From NCBI GenBank assembly GCA_015499995.1, contig JADNRV010000035.1, positions 186,001 to 250,000 of the forward strand: 64,000 nucleotides of DNA. Reading direction: 5' to 3'. Positions 22,516 to 34,790 of this stretch are shown in pieces; the stretch's first letter is position 1; every line of letters starts with the position of its first letter. The notes beneath the pieces were generated by a model. It made no database searches, was not told the origin of the DNA, and saw only the letters and a list, made by a program, of their open reading frames with translations. The stretch is from Flammula alnicola. Lineage: Eukaryota; Basidiomycota; Agaricomycetes; Agaricales; Strophariaceae. The position numbers and the translations under genes are program-made.

Positions 22516-23644
22516 TGCAATGTCTATTCTGATCCAGGGAACGTAATGCCGATGATGACATTCGGATTTAAGCGGTTACGGCGCGTGTATCGCGCCTTCT
22601 CCTTATTATTACAAGACAGAAGCCATCTGATAAACATGGATTTCACTCTTTTTAGGAAGCATACCACTATATCATCTGACATAGCTGTCTTCCTACGCCT
22701 AGTTGTGCTACAAAAACATTTCAATCTCGTCTGCGTACGTGGCACTAGCGTGTCACTGTCCTTTGACTTTGGAAATTGTTCACTTGCGAATGATCGAGGG
22801 ATTCAATTCGGGCAAGTACGAGTATCGCCATCGTAAGCTGATCGTAGGCGATTGGAACCTCCAATATTTGTGAAGTAGAGCGACCATGTAATTTTATTAC
22901 ATATCCTATATCTCTACTCTTACTTATTAACTAGCGATAGCGAGATGCACGGTGAGCCATCGTAATTCGAAACTGCTCGTTCCTGAGCAAGGAACAATTT
23001 GTATCCTGCCTTCAGCGCGGACCGTGTTTCCTTCCTATCGCCCTCAGTCCATGTGCGGTTAAACAAAAATCCCACAATTCGTCCATTAAGAAGGGCTGTC
23101 TCGACTTCTCAGCCGCTGTTCTCGTTTGTTGCGTACCTGGGTAATGCCAAGACTCTTCCGCCATCGCGATTAGACGGCTCATATTCCACGATAGGAAATT
23201 GTATACGCCGGCTGTGGTGCCAGTGTATCCGAATGAAGTCACCCGAGCGCCTTTGAGCACCGATCCCGCCGCCTTCTCTTACCACTATACGTCTACCTTT
23301 GGAGTTGCCAAGTGTTATTCTACTCGTTTCTTCACGTAACCCATGGAAGAACAAGTATCCGAAATACTCTTATCCTCTAGAGGCGTTTCGGCACGACGGT
23401 CAGCAGAACAATATTTTCATGCCAAGGCATTTTATTGCTCCTTCAATTAATGGATTGTATGATCACTAAGATGCTTCACAGACGTGTTTCTCTTTCATTC
23501 GCCCAAGGTACGTGTCTTTCTAATTTTCCTAAAACATAGAGAGAATCTTCTACCTATAAGTACCCCTCTGTATTTCCAACTTCTTCAGCATTCAGCGCCT
23601 CTGAAATCGTCTGCTTCTCTTGCAACCTCGAGTTCATATACGAC
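22516..23644. other. Intergenic, no supported gene
   Basis: Short frames on both strands (22546-22836, 23012-23260) lack motifs and splice partners. The last 170 bases are the likely promoter and 5' UTR of the secreted-protein gene. Confidence 0.35.
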
Positions 23645-24452
23645 ATGTCTCTCAAATTTAACAACCTCTTTTTCGTTTGCTTAATCGCGGTGACGACCGT
23701 AGCAGCACTCCCACAAGTGACTCCGCCTACGACTGTCACTTGCACCACTATCGCCAGTGGCTTGTTATCTGGCACTAACGGAGGTGAGAATACGAGACAT
23801 GGTGCACGATGCTTGATAACTGACCCACATCTTTGATATCTTCTATTTTTCCAGAGACTGTCGGCTGGGGGTTCGACGGCATTGACGATGTGGTATACGA
23901 TACTAGAACCACAGGAACCGTGAACGTCGAGTTCCAAGCATGCACCCCGAACCCCGGCGGGTTCGCCAACATCCCTGGAGGTCAGATCAGCGGTGAGTTT
24001 CGGAAAAAAATAATCAGCGTCTCAATCAACTCTGACTCATTCTTACTTCCACAGGCCATTTTTTCTTGCCTGACTTCAACCAATGCCTCGGTGTACCTGA
24101 CGATGTCTTGCTCGGGCTTTCGAAGATTGCCTGCTCCGATGTTAACGATGCGACCCAGCCACCCCTCGCATGGGTTTACAATAACGGCCAGATAACTTGG
24201 GTAAGCGCAGCTATCTAGTATCTCGTAGCTATATACCTTTGATACTCACCGTGTGTTTCACAGAGCGGAATCACCACCGCCGACGGTACTGTCATCGAGG
24301 GAGGCGATTGCGGAACAGACGGCGTCGGAGAATACGGATACGAGGCTGTCAAAAAGCCTCTCGGTGTGCCGAATACTGGCGCGGTGGAGATGAAGTGCAT
24401 CAGCAGCAAGACCGCCGCTAGGGCCTTCCCTTTCAAGCTCGGTGCGGTTTGA
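23645..24452 (+). CDS. Small secreted protein, 203 aa, unknown family
   Basis: Exons 23645-23783, 23855-23992, 24055-24200 and 24264-24452 join in frame with standard splice sites. A signal peptide (FFVCLIAVTTVAALPQ) precedes a Cys-containing ectodomain with no transmembrane segment or GPI signal. Visible landmarks are TCTTIASG, GWGFDGIDDVVYD, FQACTPNPGGFANIPGGQI, a FNQCLGVP segment and GGDCGTDG, and the C terminus is FPFKLGAV. Six cysteines in the mature part could form three disulfides. I do not recognise the family. The intact structure and small size make it an extracellular effector-like or wall protein candidate (an inference). Confidence 0.75.
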
Positions 24453-25675
24453 ATAACTTGAGGCGAGTTATGAACATACTTTTTGGGCCCCGGGAGAGAT
24501 AAAGAAGAAGACGAATGAGTGTCTGCACCGGATGCAACTTTCACTGTACATATTTTTATTCAGCTGTGTAATTTTTTTGCTCTAAATCAACATCGCGATG
24601 TACCGATAATCATGGAGAGAACGACATAGTTTTCTGATCTTCCCGTCTTTTGAGCCTCCCTCACGACACGAATCTAAGAATGCATGCTTAATGAAACAAA
24701 ATTCGGACACATTTCATATATTATTACACTGCTACGTATGACATATAGTGCTCGGAGGACTTAAACATCATGGAATAAATGGCCAGTAGCAAGAGTGACG
24801 GAAAACACATGTGCATGTGAATAAGCGCTCAAACGAGCGCTTGCAAAATACATCCTGGTTTGAAGAATAGCTACACATATGTACTGCATTGAGATTTGGT
24901 CACAACATCTACAACATCAACGTCGATCTCCTTGAGCCTAATCTCCGGATCCCTAGATCTGGTAAAGCGAATGGCAGCCTCTGATGTTCTAAGCGGGCAT
25001 TTGAGCCCGACATCGACCAAAATCGATCCGCAGCTAGATCTCTCCGGTAATTTTTAATTATCGCTCGGGATCCAAGCCACGTTTCCAGATCTTCATTTTC
25101 CAAATTGGTTGGACTAAACATGTTTCGGAGACTAATGGCCGGGAAATAGATGCGTCGAGGTTATAGTTACACTGAGGCAGATCTAAGGAGATATGTTGCG
25201 GCTATTCAAGATATGGGAAGAGATCGACCAAGGCGGACAGCAAGAGCGATTACGGGCGGCTGCGAATGCGGAAAAGGAGAGAGGGTAGACCTATAGATAG
25301 ACCTCTTTATATGGGGCACAAGGAAATTCGCGTGGCAAGTTGCGTACTTGCGTGCATTAGCGCAGAGTTGCGAACGACACACATAGTCTGGTCTGGATGC
25401 AATGTATGCGGTGCAAATTCTTTTTGTAAGACCCTTGGTGATGAAACCAAAACGGAGAGGAAAGGATCAAGATGAGTTGGCTGTACATCGGGATTAACTC
25501 AAGTCGACAGTAAGAGGATGGAGGGAATGAGGTGACGACTAGGCGATGTCTCCCATGATATTTCTTACAACTCGAAAAGGTCTCGGAGACTGGGGCCTGA
25601 AATGTCGATGTGCGCGTAAGTAATTAGCGACTGTATAATTGCATAATTGCACTAATATTTGTAAAGGGTCCATAG
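24453..25675. other. Intergenic, no supported gene
   Basis: 3' UTR of the secreted-protein gene, then A/T-rich and unremarkable sequence up to the 3' end of the left NACHT copy. Confidence 0.4.
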
Positions 25676-28515
25676 TTAGAGATACATATGGTGAATGTCC
25701 TATATGCGAAGAAACGATGAGTAAGGGAAAGGAAACGCGTAAGATAGTCTATTACTCACCCGCGTCAGGATTTCCAGCATTCGGGCGAACCAGGCGAACA
25801 AGAAAAGAGGGAGGAGCTGCCGTGGCCGTGGCGGGACAAGTGCCTCTACTCTCTCGGGAATCGGCTCCACAGACAACTCGTCCTCCCTTTCTTGTGACAG
25901 GCATACGTAGCAGATATCGTTCTCAAGTTTATGTGAGTGTTCTCGGAAAGGCATATTGCATTCCTTCGAAAACGGTAAGAATAAATATAATCAGAAATGA
26001 CAGAAATCACACCTGGATGTAAAACAAACTGGCGATGGCTAACGCAGGTAGGGCTTCTTTGTATATATCGGAATCGTCCTCTTCAACAGGTATTGACGAA
26101 GTGTTGAATTGGAGTGCATTATCTCGCAGAATCTCGGCCAGGTTTTGGTCCGGCGAGGCCTTTGACAGAATGAGAGCAAGAAACCTCGAGGCCCAATATC
26201 TGTCGCGTGAATAATTGAACCATCTCTGCGCCATACCCAAACGGCCACCCCTATACCAGGAAGCAACAAATATGTGAGTAGTTAGATGTAACCAAGACTT
26301 GACCGTGAACTCACGGGGGAAACAGAAACCTTGCAATTTCCAGGGCGAGATTAGCGTACTTGCTTTGGTCGACGAAATAACCCCCGGCCATGGGTAGTGT
26401 CTCGTTTGTCAGAAGCCGACAAAGTAAATCATTACCCCTTCCACCGCTGACAGAAGTAAATGGGGAATGCCATTCGTGGTCACCGAAATCAAGTAGAGCC
26501 CGATCCATCGCCTCAATGCTGGCCTGTTCAGACTCAGTTTTTGAGTATATTAAATACTCAAAAACTGCCACAGAAAGGGGAGGAGTGATGTCGATAACCA
26601 GAAAGGCTGAAAATGTCAAAGCGACAGATAAATTAAGCTGCAGATCCTTCGGGTACCTTGAAAAGTATGTCTGGATATGTTTCTGCATCCGTAGAAAGAG
26701 ATGTCGGGACACATCCTTGCTGGGATCTGCAAATGTCTATCAGGTGTGCCAATCAGTGAAATGAATGACAACCGGAAATGAAAGCCCAACCTGATGCTCC
26801 AGCCACGAAATAAAATCGAGGATGGCAGCAAGGTGAACCCACATCGTGTCCTTATCCGAACCCGTGATCGAAAAACTTGTATCGATCTCGAAATTGTATA
26901 GGTCGATCTGGAGCTCAGCGCTCAGGTATGCACTTCCGCAATGGGCACCAATCGTACTCGCTATGTAGAGGCTGAGCAGCCCATCAGGAACATCTAGGGT
27001 TCAAGTCAGCAGCGCGCATTTCGTCAGAATTTATGAGAACACTTACGACTATCAACAAGATCTCCGGCCTTGATGAGTTCAGGCATATGGGTCCTATAGT
27101 AGTCCAACCATCTTCGTGCAAGGTTAGTATGTGCCATCGAAGCGTCAATGAAAAACCTTCCCGACCGCGACTGATCGAGAAGGAAATCTGGAAATGATGC
27201 GTGGAGAATGCGAAGCTCTTGGTCTGTAGAGTCGATCTCTGGAATATGGAGGAGAGCATGGAGGTCACTTATTATCATTCGTGCACCCCCAGACTGAAGT
27301 GAAAAGAGATGGTCAGCGAGCGCCAGCGGCCAATCGAAGATATCGAGGAACGACCAACTAAGGATCTCAAGGGCTTTTTGGAGGTTCGAATCATGGACGG
27401 AGGACAGTATATGAGCATACAAAGCATCTAACTGCGCAAATGGCGCGTCTGCATCGTTGACCGCAGCCGATAGCCCCAGAACGACCTTCAGCCTGTGCAC
27501 GGGAAGGTTATGACGCGACTCAACATACTTCATAACAGTCGATGCATATATAAACTGTCCGGAAGATTTTTCGACAAGGTGATCAATGTCTTTGGTACTT
27601 GGCCATTCAGGAGGAAGATAAGCACGCGACGGATGGTTCTCTTTGATCTCTGTGAATTTTGATTTCAAAAACACACGAATATCGGCGTCGGGCTCGTAGG
27701 AATCGTCCAACGGCATTCCTGTCATAAAGGAGCGCATCAATGGGCTATTGAACACTTGACGGATCTCATGTTCTGCGCGGCTCGAGACGAGAAAGGAAAT
27801 GGGGACGGCTAATTGACGAACGGATGCTGAGAGTGCTTCCAATATCTCCCTCTGAGAGCTCGCGTCATCACACTCATCCAAGCCATCAACGATGATCAGT
27901 CGAGGTCGTACTTGGCGATAACCTTGGGTTTCATCCCCGGCAGCGGCTTTGTTGAAGGGTTTGATGATGAGCGCCTCGATCTGGGAGAGGAGAGATCGTG
28001 AAAAGATGGAGGGATCATTATCCACTGCCATTGCAACGTGGACACGTATTTTCGGGATAGATATGCAGAGTTGGTAGGCAAGACTTGGAATAAAGTGGGT
28101 TTTCCTGTTGCGACCTGGCGCCGTGCGAGAGAAAAAGAACGAGGCGGCGAGAATGCCAGCTTTGGCGCACATCTCAGCAATGGTCTGTGCGATGGCTGAC
28201 TTTCCGGCTCCGGCTGGGCCGTACACCCAAAGGAAGTAGCGAAGGTTGTCAACGTCTTCGATCCAATCCATGATCTTTTCGATGATAACCTTTCGAGTCT
28301 GCGGGTGACACTTTGGAGGATCGAAACGCTCAGCGGCGTCGTGGAAAGCGCCGGAAGCGATATTTTATCGCAGTATCTCCATAGCTAATAGCTATTTGGT
28401 TAGCAATTTCCTGTATCACTTCTTTCGTGAGCTAGACATACCTCTAGCATGGCCAGCGTTGACGTCGCCCGACCCCTGGAAATGGTTGTTATGCACATGG
28501 ATATCCCCTCCCTCA
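25676..28515 (-). pseudogene. NACHT NTPase, left copy, 5' end disrupted
   Basis: The exon pattern copies the intact paralogue at 48870-51777: 28384-27047, 26993-26791, 26736-26315, 26250-26013, 25963-25760 and 25699-25676, with four exons of identical length (203, 238, 204, 24 nt). NACHT motifs are intact: Walker A GPAGAGKSAIAQT and Walker B LIIVDGLDECDD. Exon 1 survives only as its 3' part (28515-28442, encoding VEGGD...AGHARG), cut at the TA border of the element at 28521-30541. In exon 2 a TAA replaces the CAA of the paralogue six codons in (about 28365). From ATG 28271 an uninterrupted 771 aa product remains possible, lacking the N-terminal region. STAND NTPases of this type are likely signalling switches in non-self recognition. 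Confidence 0.8.
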
Positions 28516-28520
28516 ACGTA

Positions 28521-30541
28521 TGACTGCCCAGGTGCACTTTTATTCCCACGCGCGCGCGCGCGCGAGTTGTGTCTGTGTGTGCACCCGGGGTGGCCTCAAC
28601 TCAAGTAAAACTACAATTCCGTCAGGCTGTCAGCTCATTGGACCTCAACCCATATATTTATTAGTTGTAAATAGTGTTTATCACCATTTGTTAACCCAAA
28701 ATGAAGTGAACGGAACCATTTTTGACAATGGTCAAACACTTTCCCACGGGTGCTACAATCTCTACCGAGAAAGCATTCGGGAGTTCAACGTTCAGGCCCA
28801 GTGAAAACCGACTCTGCACCATTCCGCGCGGAACTGCAAATATCGGCGACAGAAGACAAATTCGGATATGATCCGCCTCAATCCGAGATTTCCTGCAACG
28901 ACAAACATCCTCGAGCTCTCCACCATCCACCTTTGCGGTCATATTATTCTGAGACTTCCTGATATTTTACTCAAAACTTCTTTCACAGAGTCGACCGGAC
29001 TTTTCAGTGCCCAGTGCCCCTTGCAAGGTCCTGTCCATTCCCCATGTGACTTTAATCTTATGTATCTCCGACTTTGCCAACGCATCTCCATTTCCCTCTT
29101 TCTTCCCATCCACCATGTTTCCCCCAATAGTCGCCCCGTTTTCCAGCCTGTCCTGCACCCCACTTATTCCACTTTCATTTCCGAATGCTCGCTTGATGTA
29201 ATGGTGACAATGAGCCTGAATCAACGTGAGTGTTCGTCAATGTTACACTGGCGCTCTTCTAACCGTTATACATAGCGACATACCGATTGCGGTCCTTGGT
29301 TTGTGGGTAAGTCATTTCTATTGACCTTCCCATTCTCTACTGACGATTTTATGTGCATATATGCGCAATAGTTTGAGCTCATTGCGCGTTCCATTGCCTT
29401 CATAGACGTTAAGTGGGTTTTATGTTCAATGGGTTAACGTGAATGTCAACCCGTAATACAGATCTACTCTACAACACATCCGATGCCATTACCACTTTTA
29501 GAAAGGCCGTCGTTGGGGAGGATGAATGGGTTAAAGGCAGAAGGGGACTTTTGGAGGGGACTCTAGACTTTGGGGTTCCATGGGTGTGAGCGTTGCCAGA
29601 TAGCTCATGGCCAGGGAGTGCGGAAGGGCACAGATATATGCAGAAATTCATGTATTATATATCCTAATATAAAAATTTTCTGCCTACAAGTCAGTACCGA
29701 GCAATGCAGATGAGAACTGAGAATAGCAGATAAACGCAGAGATTTCTGCGATTCACTTTATTTCTCATTATTTCGTCGTGCTAAATGAGCAGATCTTCGC
29801 GGAAAAAAATCCGCAAAAGGGACAAAATCCGACTTGACCGGCGACTTTCCGCTTTGCCGATGATCTCCGATATCTGCAGCTGGGAGCAGAGTCGATTCTC
29901 ACTGGGGTTCAGGCCTCAGGCCTCAGGGGAGAAATTTGAAGGTGATTCTTTTGTAGCAATAATTTGGCAATAATCTAAATTTCTTACAATTTGAGCTTAG
30001 TTGCACTTTGAAGGCCTCATGCACCTCAAAATCTAAAAGACTATCATTAAGACCTGCTTAAGGTTCAACAAATTTTCAAGGCCGTTGAAGGTTGACTGAA
30101 GGTTCAGAGATTTTGGACTAGAGTCAGCCTGGACAGTGGAGGCATGCATACACCAAAGCCTGAACATAAAAATTAATCTGCTATTAAGAGGTCTTTAATA
30201 TAAAACTTGTAAGAAATTTAAATTATTGCTATAATAGATTTGACGAGGGGATTGTCGCCTTCAAATTTCTCCATTGAACTCCCAAATGCTTTCTCGGTAG
30301 AGATTGTAGCACCCGTGGGAAAGTGTTTGACCATTGTCAAAAATGGTTCCTTTCATTTCATTTTGGGTTAACAAATGGTGATAAATGCTATTTACAACTA
30401 ATAAATATATGGAGGGAGGTCCAATGAGCTGACAGCCTGACGGAATTGTAGTTTTACTTGAGTTGAGGCCACCTCGGGTGCACACACAGACACAACTCGC
30501 GCGCGCGCGCGGGCGGGAATAAAAGTGCACCTGGGCAGTCA
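28521..30541. mobile_element. Non-autonomous DNA element, TA target duplication, 268 bp inverted repeats
   Basis: The left repeat is 28521-28788 and the right 30274-30541, highly similar in inverse orientation and starting TGACTGCCCAGGTGCAC. TA is duplicated at 28519-28520 and 30542-30543, as for Tc1/mariner-type elements. Each repeat carries an alternating GC tract (GCGCGCGCGCGC) next to GTGTCTGTGTGTG, both capable of Z-DNA. A second, inner inverted similarity (about 29925-30000 and 30180-30275) lies inside. No transposase frame is visible, so the element is non-autonomous. It sits in exon 1 of the left NACHT gene. Confidence 0.8.
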
Positions 30542-30543
30542 TA

Positions 30544-31710
30544 TGGCCTTCTGTTCCATGGCCTGTCCTCTTACTTGTTATATCTCATAACTAGTACATA
30601 ATTACTGGAATATACTTGCTCTTTTGTCAGATTTCTGATTGACAAGCTACATAATATATCCAGCTGCTAGGGTCAACATGCGAGACTTATAAATTTATTC
30701 ATGCTTGGTTGGCTGAGGGCTCGAAGCAGATTTAAATCGAAGGTCATCATAGCTTGCTATAACTAAATCATTCTTATGCTTCCACGTATCTTTCTGCTCT
30801 CTTGGTCGCATTTTGGAGGGTTCCTGAGTTGAAATTCAGCTGAAAATCTAATGAAGCTTGGCTTTACTACTAAATTACTAGTCCTAAAAATCACACCCCT
30901 TGTCAAGTTTTAATACATAGTTTAAATTTACTATACTGTAGACTTAATCAGTGTGCTTCTATGATATGAAATCTAGGTATAGGCACGAATTACCGCTAGA
31001 TGAAGTAGGCAAGTTCTAGCAAGAGAGAGGCCCTGAGGCCGGTATTTACCTTCACTTTCAAGTTGTAGATATAATTATTGAGATATTATGCAGATAATAA
31101 AGTTAGGGTGCTTAAACCTTCTGCTTTCCTCATATTTGAGCTTGAATTCAAGCCCGCCAACTCGACAATGAGCAGCCTTCGGCAGCACGGCCCGTCACCT
31201 CCGGAAAAACAGAAATGTGCAACCAGTGGTAGCTTTCGCACTTGGGGAGTGCTAGTCCGGTTAATGTAGTATTATGTATCCATATTTTATTCCAAAAAAG
31301 AGCTGATATTTCAAGTATGGAAGGATGTGCAGTGGGAGTCAATGAAATCCCAATTTTGATGTGCAGCGCGCGCGCGGAGACTGATGGCGCGCGCGCGGGA
31401 ATAAATGTGCATTTGGTCAGTCATAAGGCCATGAATTTCTGAGTTAGAGGTGCCGCGCGCGCGCGGGGACAGTGTGGGAATAAATGTGCACTTGGTCAGT
31501 CATAATGTAGGTACGTTCTTCTGTATCATTTTCGCTTGTAAAATGTATTTGTGAAGATCGAACAACGTGTGCAATGCGATAAATATTCTACATTCCTACT
31601 CGTCTTACGAGTAAAGGAAGGTCACAACCACTCTATAATCTACAGGGAATCAGGAAAAAAACTCCCACATCAATACTTCTACTTGTTATATCTTCGCCCC
31701 ATACCACCGT
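30544..31710. other. Spacer with solo termini of related TA elements
   Basis: A/T-rich sequence without a gene. Around 31366-31425 and 31453-31508 there are two copies of an end-like motif (GC-alternating tract, then GGGAATAAATGTGCA and GGTCAGTCATAA) that resembles the right end of the 28521-30541 element, in the same orientation. No matching left ends were found, so these are probably remnants of nested or deleted relatives. Confidence 0.5.
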
Positions 31711-33474
31711 CTAGTGTGCAAGAGCCCACCAGACCACCGCGTCGTTGGACGTTGGCCCTGGCTCCGGCGCACTCTTCACCCCTCGGTCATGTCCCCACTT
31801 CAAAAGCACATCCCACGCCGCGTTCACGATACGGCCTTCAGCGAGCGTTTGCATTGGAATGGGCTCCTCGCAGCTACTGTCACCCCCGCCACCGTCCGCA
31901 CCTCCAATCTCAGGCAGCGGCACCGAACACCACCCTCGTTTCTTACCGTCCTCTCCGTTCCACTCCCATCCCCACCTCGAACTGGTACTAAGGGAAATAT
32001 CGAACCGCATCCCATCACCCTTTTCTGCGTGCCGCTCATTGTAGGCGTCGATCCACAGCGCGCAAGGGGCGCAGGGCCCGGAGGTGACGGCGATGTAGTT
32101 GTATGCAGGGGCCCGGGGTGCGCTAGGAATGGGGGCGGGTAGGAGCGTGTCGGGGTCGAGATCGTTATTATTATGGAGGCCAGAAGGAGAGGTAGCTTGG
32201 ACATGCAGCGCGTGCAAGTATGTTATGAGCGTTAGCTCGCCATGTACGACGAGGTCCGCTGAGGATGACGGCAGGAGGTGTAACCTGTCCTCCAATGAAG
32301 ATTCTGCGACGATCTTGGGTTGTTTATTGATGATAGTCTCTGATTTGGATCGGCGTCTCCCTCTATCCAAGAATTGTCGCTCGTGTGTTGCTTTGATATA
32401 GTCCCGGATGGCGGTCCAAGTTTCTATCGTACGTGGCCATGGGAGGGATGGAGTAGGAAGAATTGGAGAGACGACGGTGAGAACGAGCGTGTGGGAGTGG
32501 AGGGATGACATTTCGTTTGAGGCGAAGTGGAGGAGGTTGACGATGTGCCGGGGGAGAAACGTTATGCTTCGAAATGCACTTTTGAGGACATGTTTCTCTA
32601 GAAGGGAGGATTAATAAATAATCGATTTACAAAGACGATTCAAGCAATACGCACCACCGAACGCGCGCGTTGATAACACTCGCAGGGATATATCATGCAT
32701 GAGGAGCTTTTCCGCAGCTTGGCATGCATGTTCCAGCGCCGCTACAAAGTCCAAAAAGTCATGGCTATGCACCATCACAAGCCCACCCTCTTTGTCATCC
32801 TCCCGCAGATGTGGAAGCACGTCTCTACATCTCTCCAGGTGCACTAGGGTCTCCGCTAAGAGCAATCTAAATCTCACATCGTCCCCACATCGCAAGTCAA
32901 AGGAAAGCTGACCATCCATACCCAGATTCTTGCCCTTCCATACATCGATCACGGCCATATGTTTCTTGAAGTCTCGACGCAGCCTGGGGAACGTGTACGT
33001 ATAGACGGTCCGTCTGAACCGCGTTAACAACTGCACGAACGGCGCGTTCCGCTCGTGTTTGTTGGGCAATGCCGATATAGCAATCATCTGTTGCCAGATC
33101 TGCTGGATGTGGCGCACCGTCCCTTCCCGAATGGGCCCGAAATGGCTTGAAAGGATGAGCTCGACGGTCGGTCTGGTGGGATGGTCAGAATCCAGCCGCA
33201 GGGCGCATGCTATGGATTCATTGGCGTCAGATGAACTCGTCGGCGTGGACACTTCGACCAGCGCATCCAGCACGCTTCGCAGGTTATCGGGCGTGGGTAG
33301 GAGCCCGATAAGTCTGCTCGAGGTGTTCGTGTACGGTAACTTGGGTGGGTCGGGGACGTGAGATAGGACATTGTCCGAGTCAGGGTTGTTAGCGAGAGCA
33401 GCCGCGACGAGGGCAACAACGACGTTGGGGTTGTTAGCCAGGGATGAGATGTCGGTTTCAATGGGTGAGGTCAT
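31711..33474 (-). CDS. OTT_1508-like nucleic acid/nucleotide deaminase family protein
   Basis: Two exons, 33474-32655 and 32597-31711 (GTGCGT donor, TTCTAG acceptor), give 568 aa. The C-terminal half carries the zinc-site signature of deaminases: H-x-E in VVHGELTLITYLH (H392, E394) and C-x2-C in SGPCAPCALWIDAYN (C449, C452), spaced and framed as in the fungal OTT_1508-like group. The N-terminal half is a helical region of unknown function. Family members are predicted to deaminate a base in nucleic acid or nucleotide; substrates are not established. The ATG at 33474 (MTSPIETD) is preferred; a longer frame upstream lacks an ATG. It is located between the broken NACHT copy and a WSC gene and appears intact. 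Confidence 0.75.
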
Positions 33475-33656
33475 TGAGGGCAGGGTGGCGAGACGCACGA
33501 AGGGTTGTTTTCGCCATAGTGTAATCGGTATCAGTGGAAGGAGAACGCCCACAAGTTGTAATTGGTTCAGGGTTATCGTTGATGCCAGGGGACGAAGATA
33601 TCCCGTGATGTCACGGTATACGAGTTACAAAAACGCGAGGTCTTGTGTACCATGAG

Positions 33657-34790
33657 TTAAGCGTTATTTATGTACACAGACAACCTATTCGCCGCCCCAC
33701 AAAGCTCCGTAACATCCGCCGAGCAGACCTCAGAACAATTCCCAAGGGGCGCCGCAGTGTTTGGTACGAGGAAGGAGTTTCCGCACCCTGAATTTCAAGT
33801 AAGGCAAATCCAGCGTTAAACCACAAAATTCAAGTGACAAAAAGAAAGGACATACAGCATTCTTGACCGAACTCGAGACCCGCGATGGAAAATCCTTGCG
33901 ATGCGCATTCCTGGGTGCAGCTCTCGATGGTGACTCCCGCAGCTATGTCGAACCGTTCTGTGAGCGTGCGCGGTGCGCCATTTACCACATCGCTATTTGA
34001 GGTAGAGTTGGTAGGATAAGGAAATAGTCGGTCGAAGATCACACGAAACAGCACAGAAGAACAGGGAAGACATCATCAGTAACGAAAATTCACAGTATGA
34101 ATACTAGAAAAACATACGTATGGCATCCCTCAAACGTCCACGTCCCCACCACCGCTTTGTTTACGGGCAGCACATTTCCGTGAGTGCCCCCATTGTCCTG
34201 ATAGATACTAATCCGGTTCGGGCCACCACACGTAAGTGAAGCATTGCCTATGCACGGCATGTTGCATTCGCTGTTGCTGACTTGAGTCGCCGTTCCTTGG
34301 ATATTGTAGTCGCAGTCTGTTATATGATGCATTGTCGTGCGCAAAAGATCAGTGGATTGACTCTAGAAGCAGGGAATTCATGAATATATATTTACGCACA
34401 GCATTCCTTTCCAAACTCTGTCCCTGCAAAGTTCAACCCAGAGAACTGTTGATTGTTTTTGAAGCCGGTCTGGCAGAAGAGTGTGCAGTCTCCCGGGCTC
34501 TGGCTGAAGGGGTCTAGGAGACTGAACTTGGCCAAGGTTCGCGCTGCCGGGTTGTCACTGTATAGGTGAAAACGCCATTAGACAGTTAGAAGGGTTGAAT
34601 TGACGACACGATGGTAGAGACTGACGTGAAGCAACCAACAAAGTCCCATCCGGGCTGTGCTGGTCCTGTAATGCTAATCCCTCGAGCGACCTATTAAGGG
34701 TATGTGAGCATGAGTACTGTGGCTTATTTCAATGCTCACAGGAAGGATAACAACAACGAAGGAGATGACGGACGATAGAGAAAGATGCAT
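33657..34790 (-). CDS. Secreted protein with two tandem WSC domains
   Basis: Six exons, 34790-34740, 34690-34626, 34557-34400, 34316-34118, 33992-33856 and 33787-33657, give 246 aa. A signal peptide (LSSVISFVVVILPVARG) is followed by WSC domain 1 (WDFVGCFTDNPAARTL ... ECYCDYN ... CNMPCIGN ... CGGPNRISIY) and WSC domain 2 (FEGCHTDVVNGAPRTL ... ECWCGNS ... CSEVCSAD ... CGAANRLSVY). The WSC domain is a cysteine-rich, probably carbohydrate-binding module found in wall sensors and extracellular enzymes. There is no membrane anchor or catalytic domain, so the protein is probably wall-associated or released. It appears intact. Confidence 0.88.

Noticed and set aside
28868..29275. Frames inside the TA-flanked element as a transposase
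   Set aside because: They are short, lack DDE-type motifs and overlap on both strands; the element appears non-autonomous.
31711..32142. Plus-strand frames over the deaminase gene
   Set aside because: The minus strand has the zinc signature and a two-exon model with correct phase; the plus frames have none.
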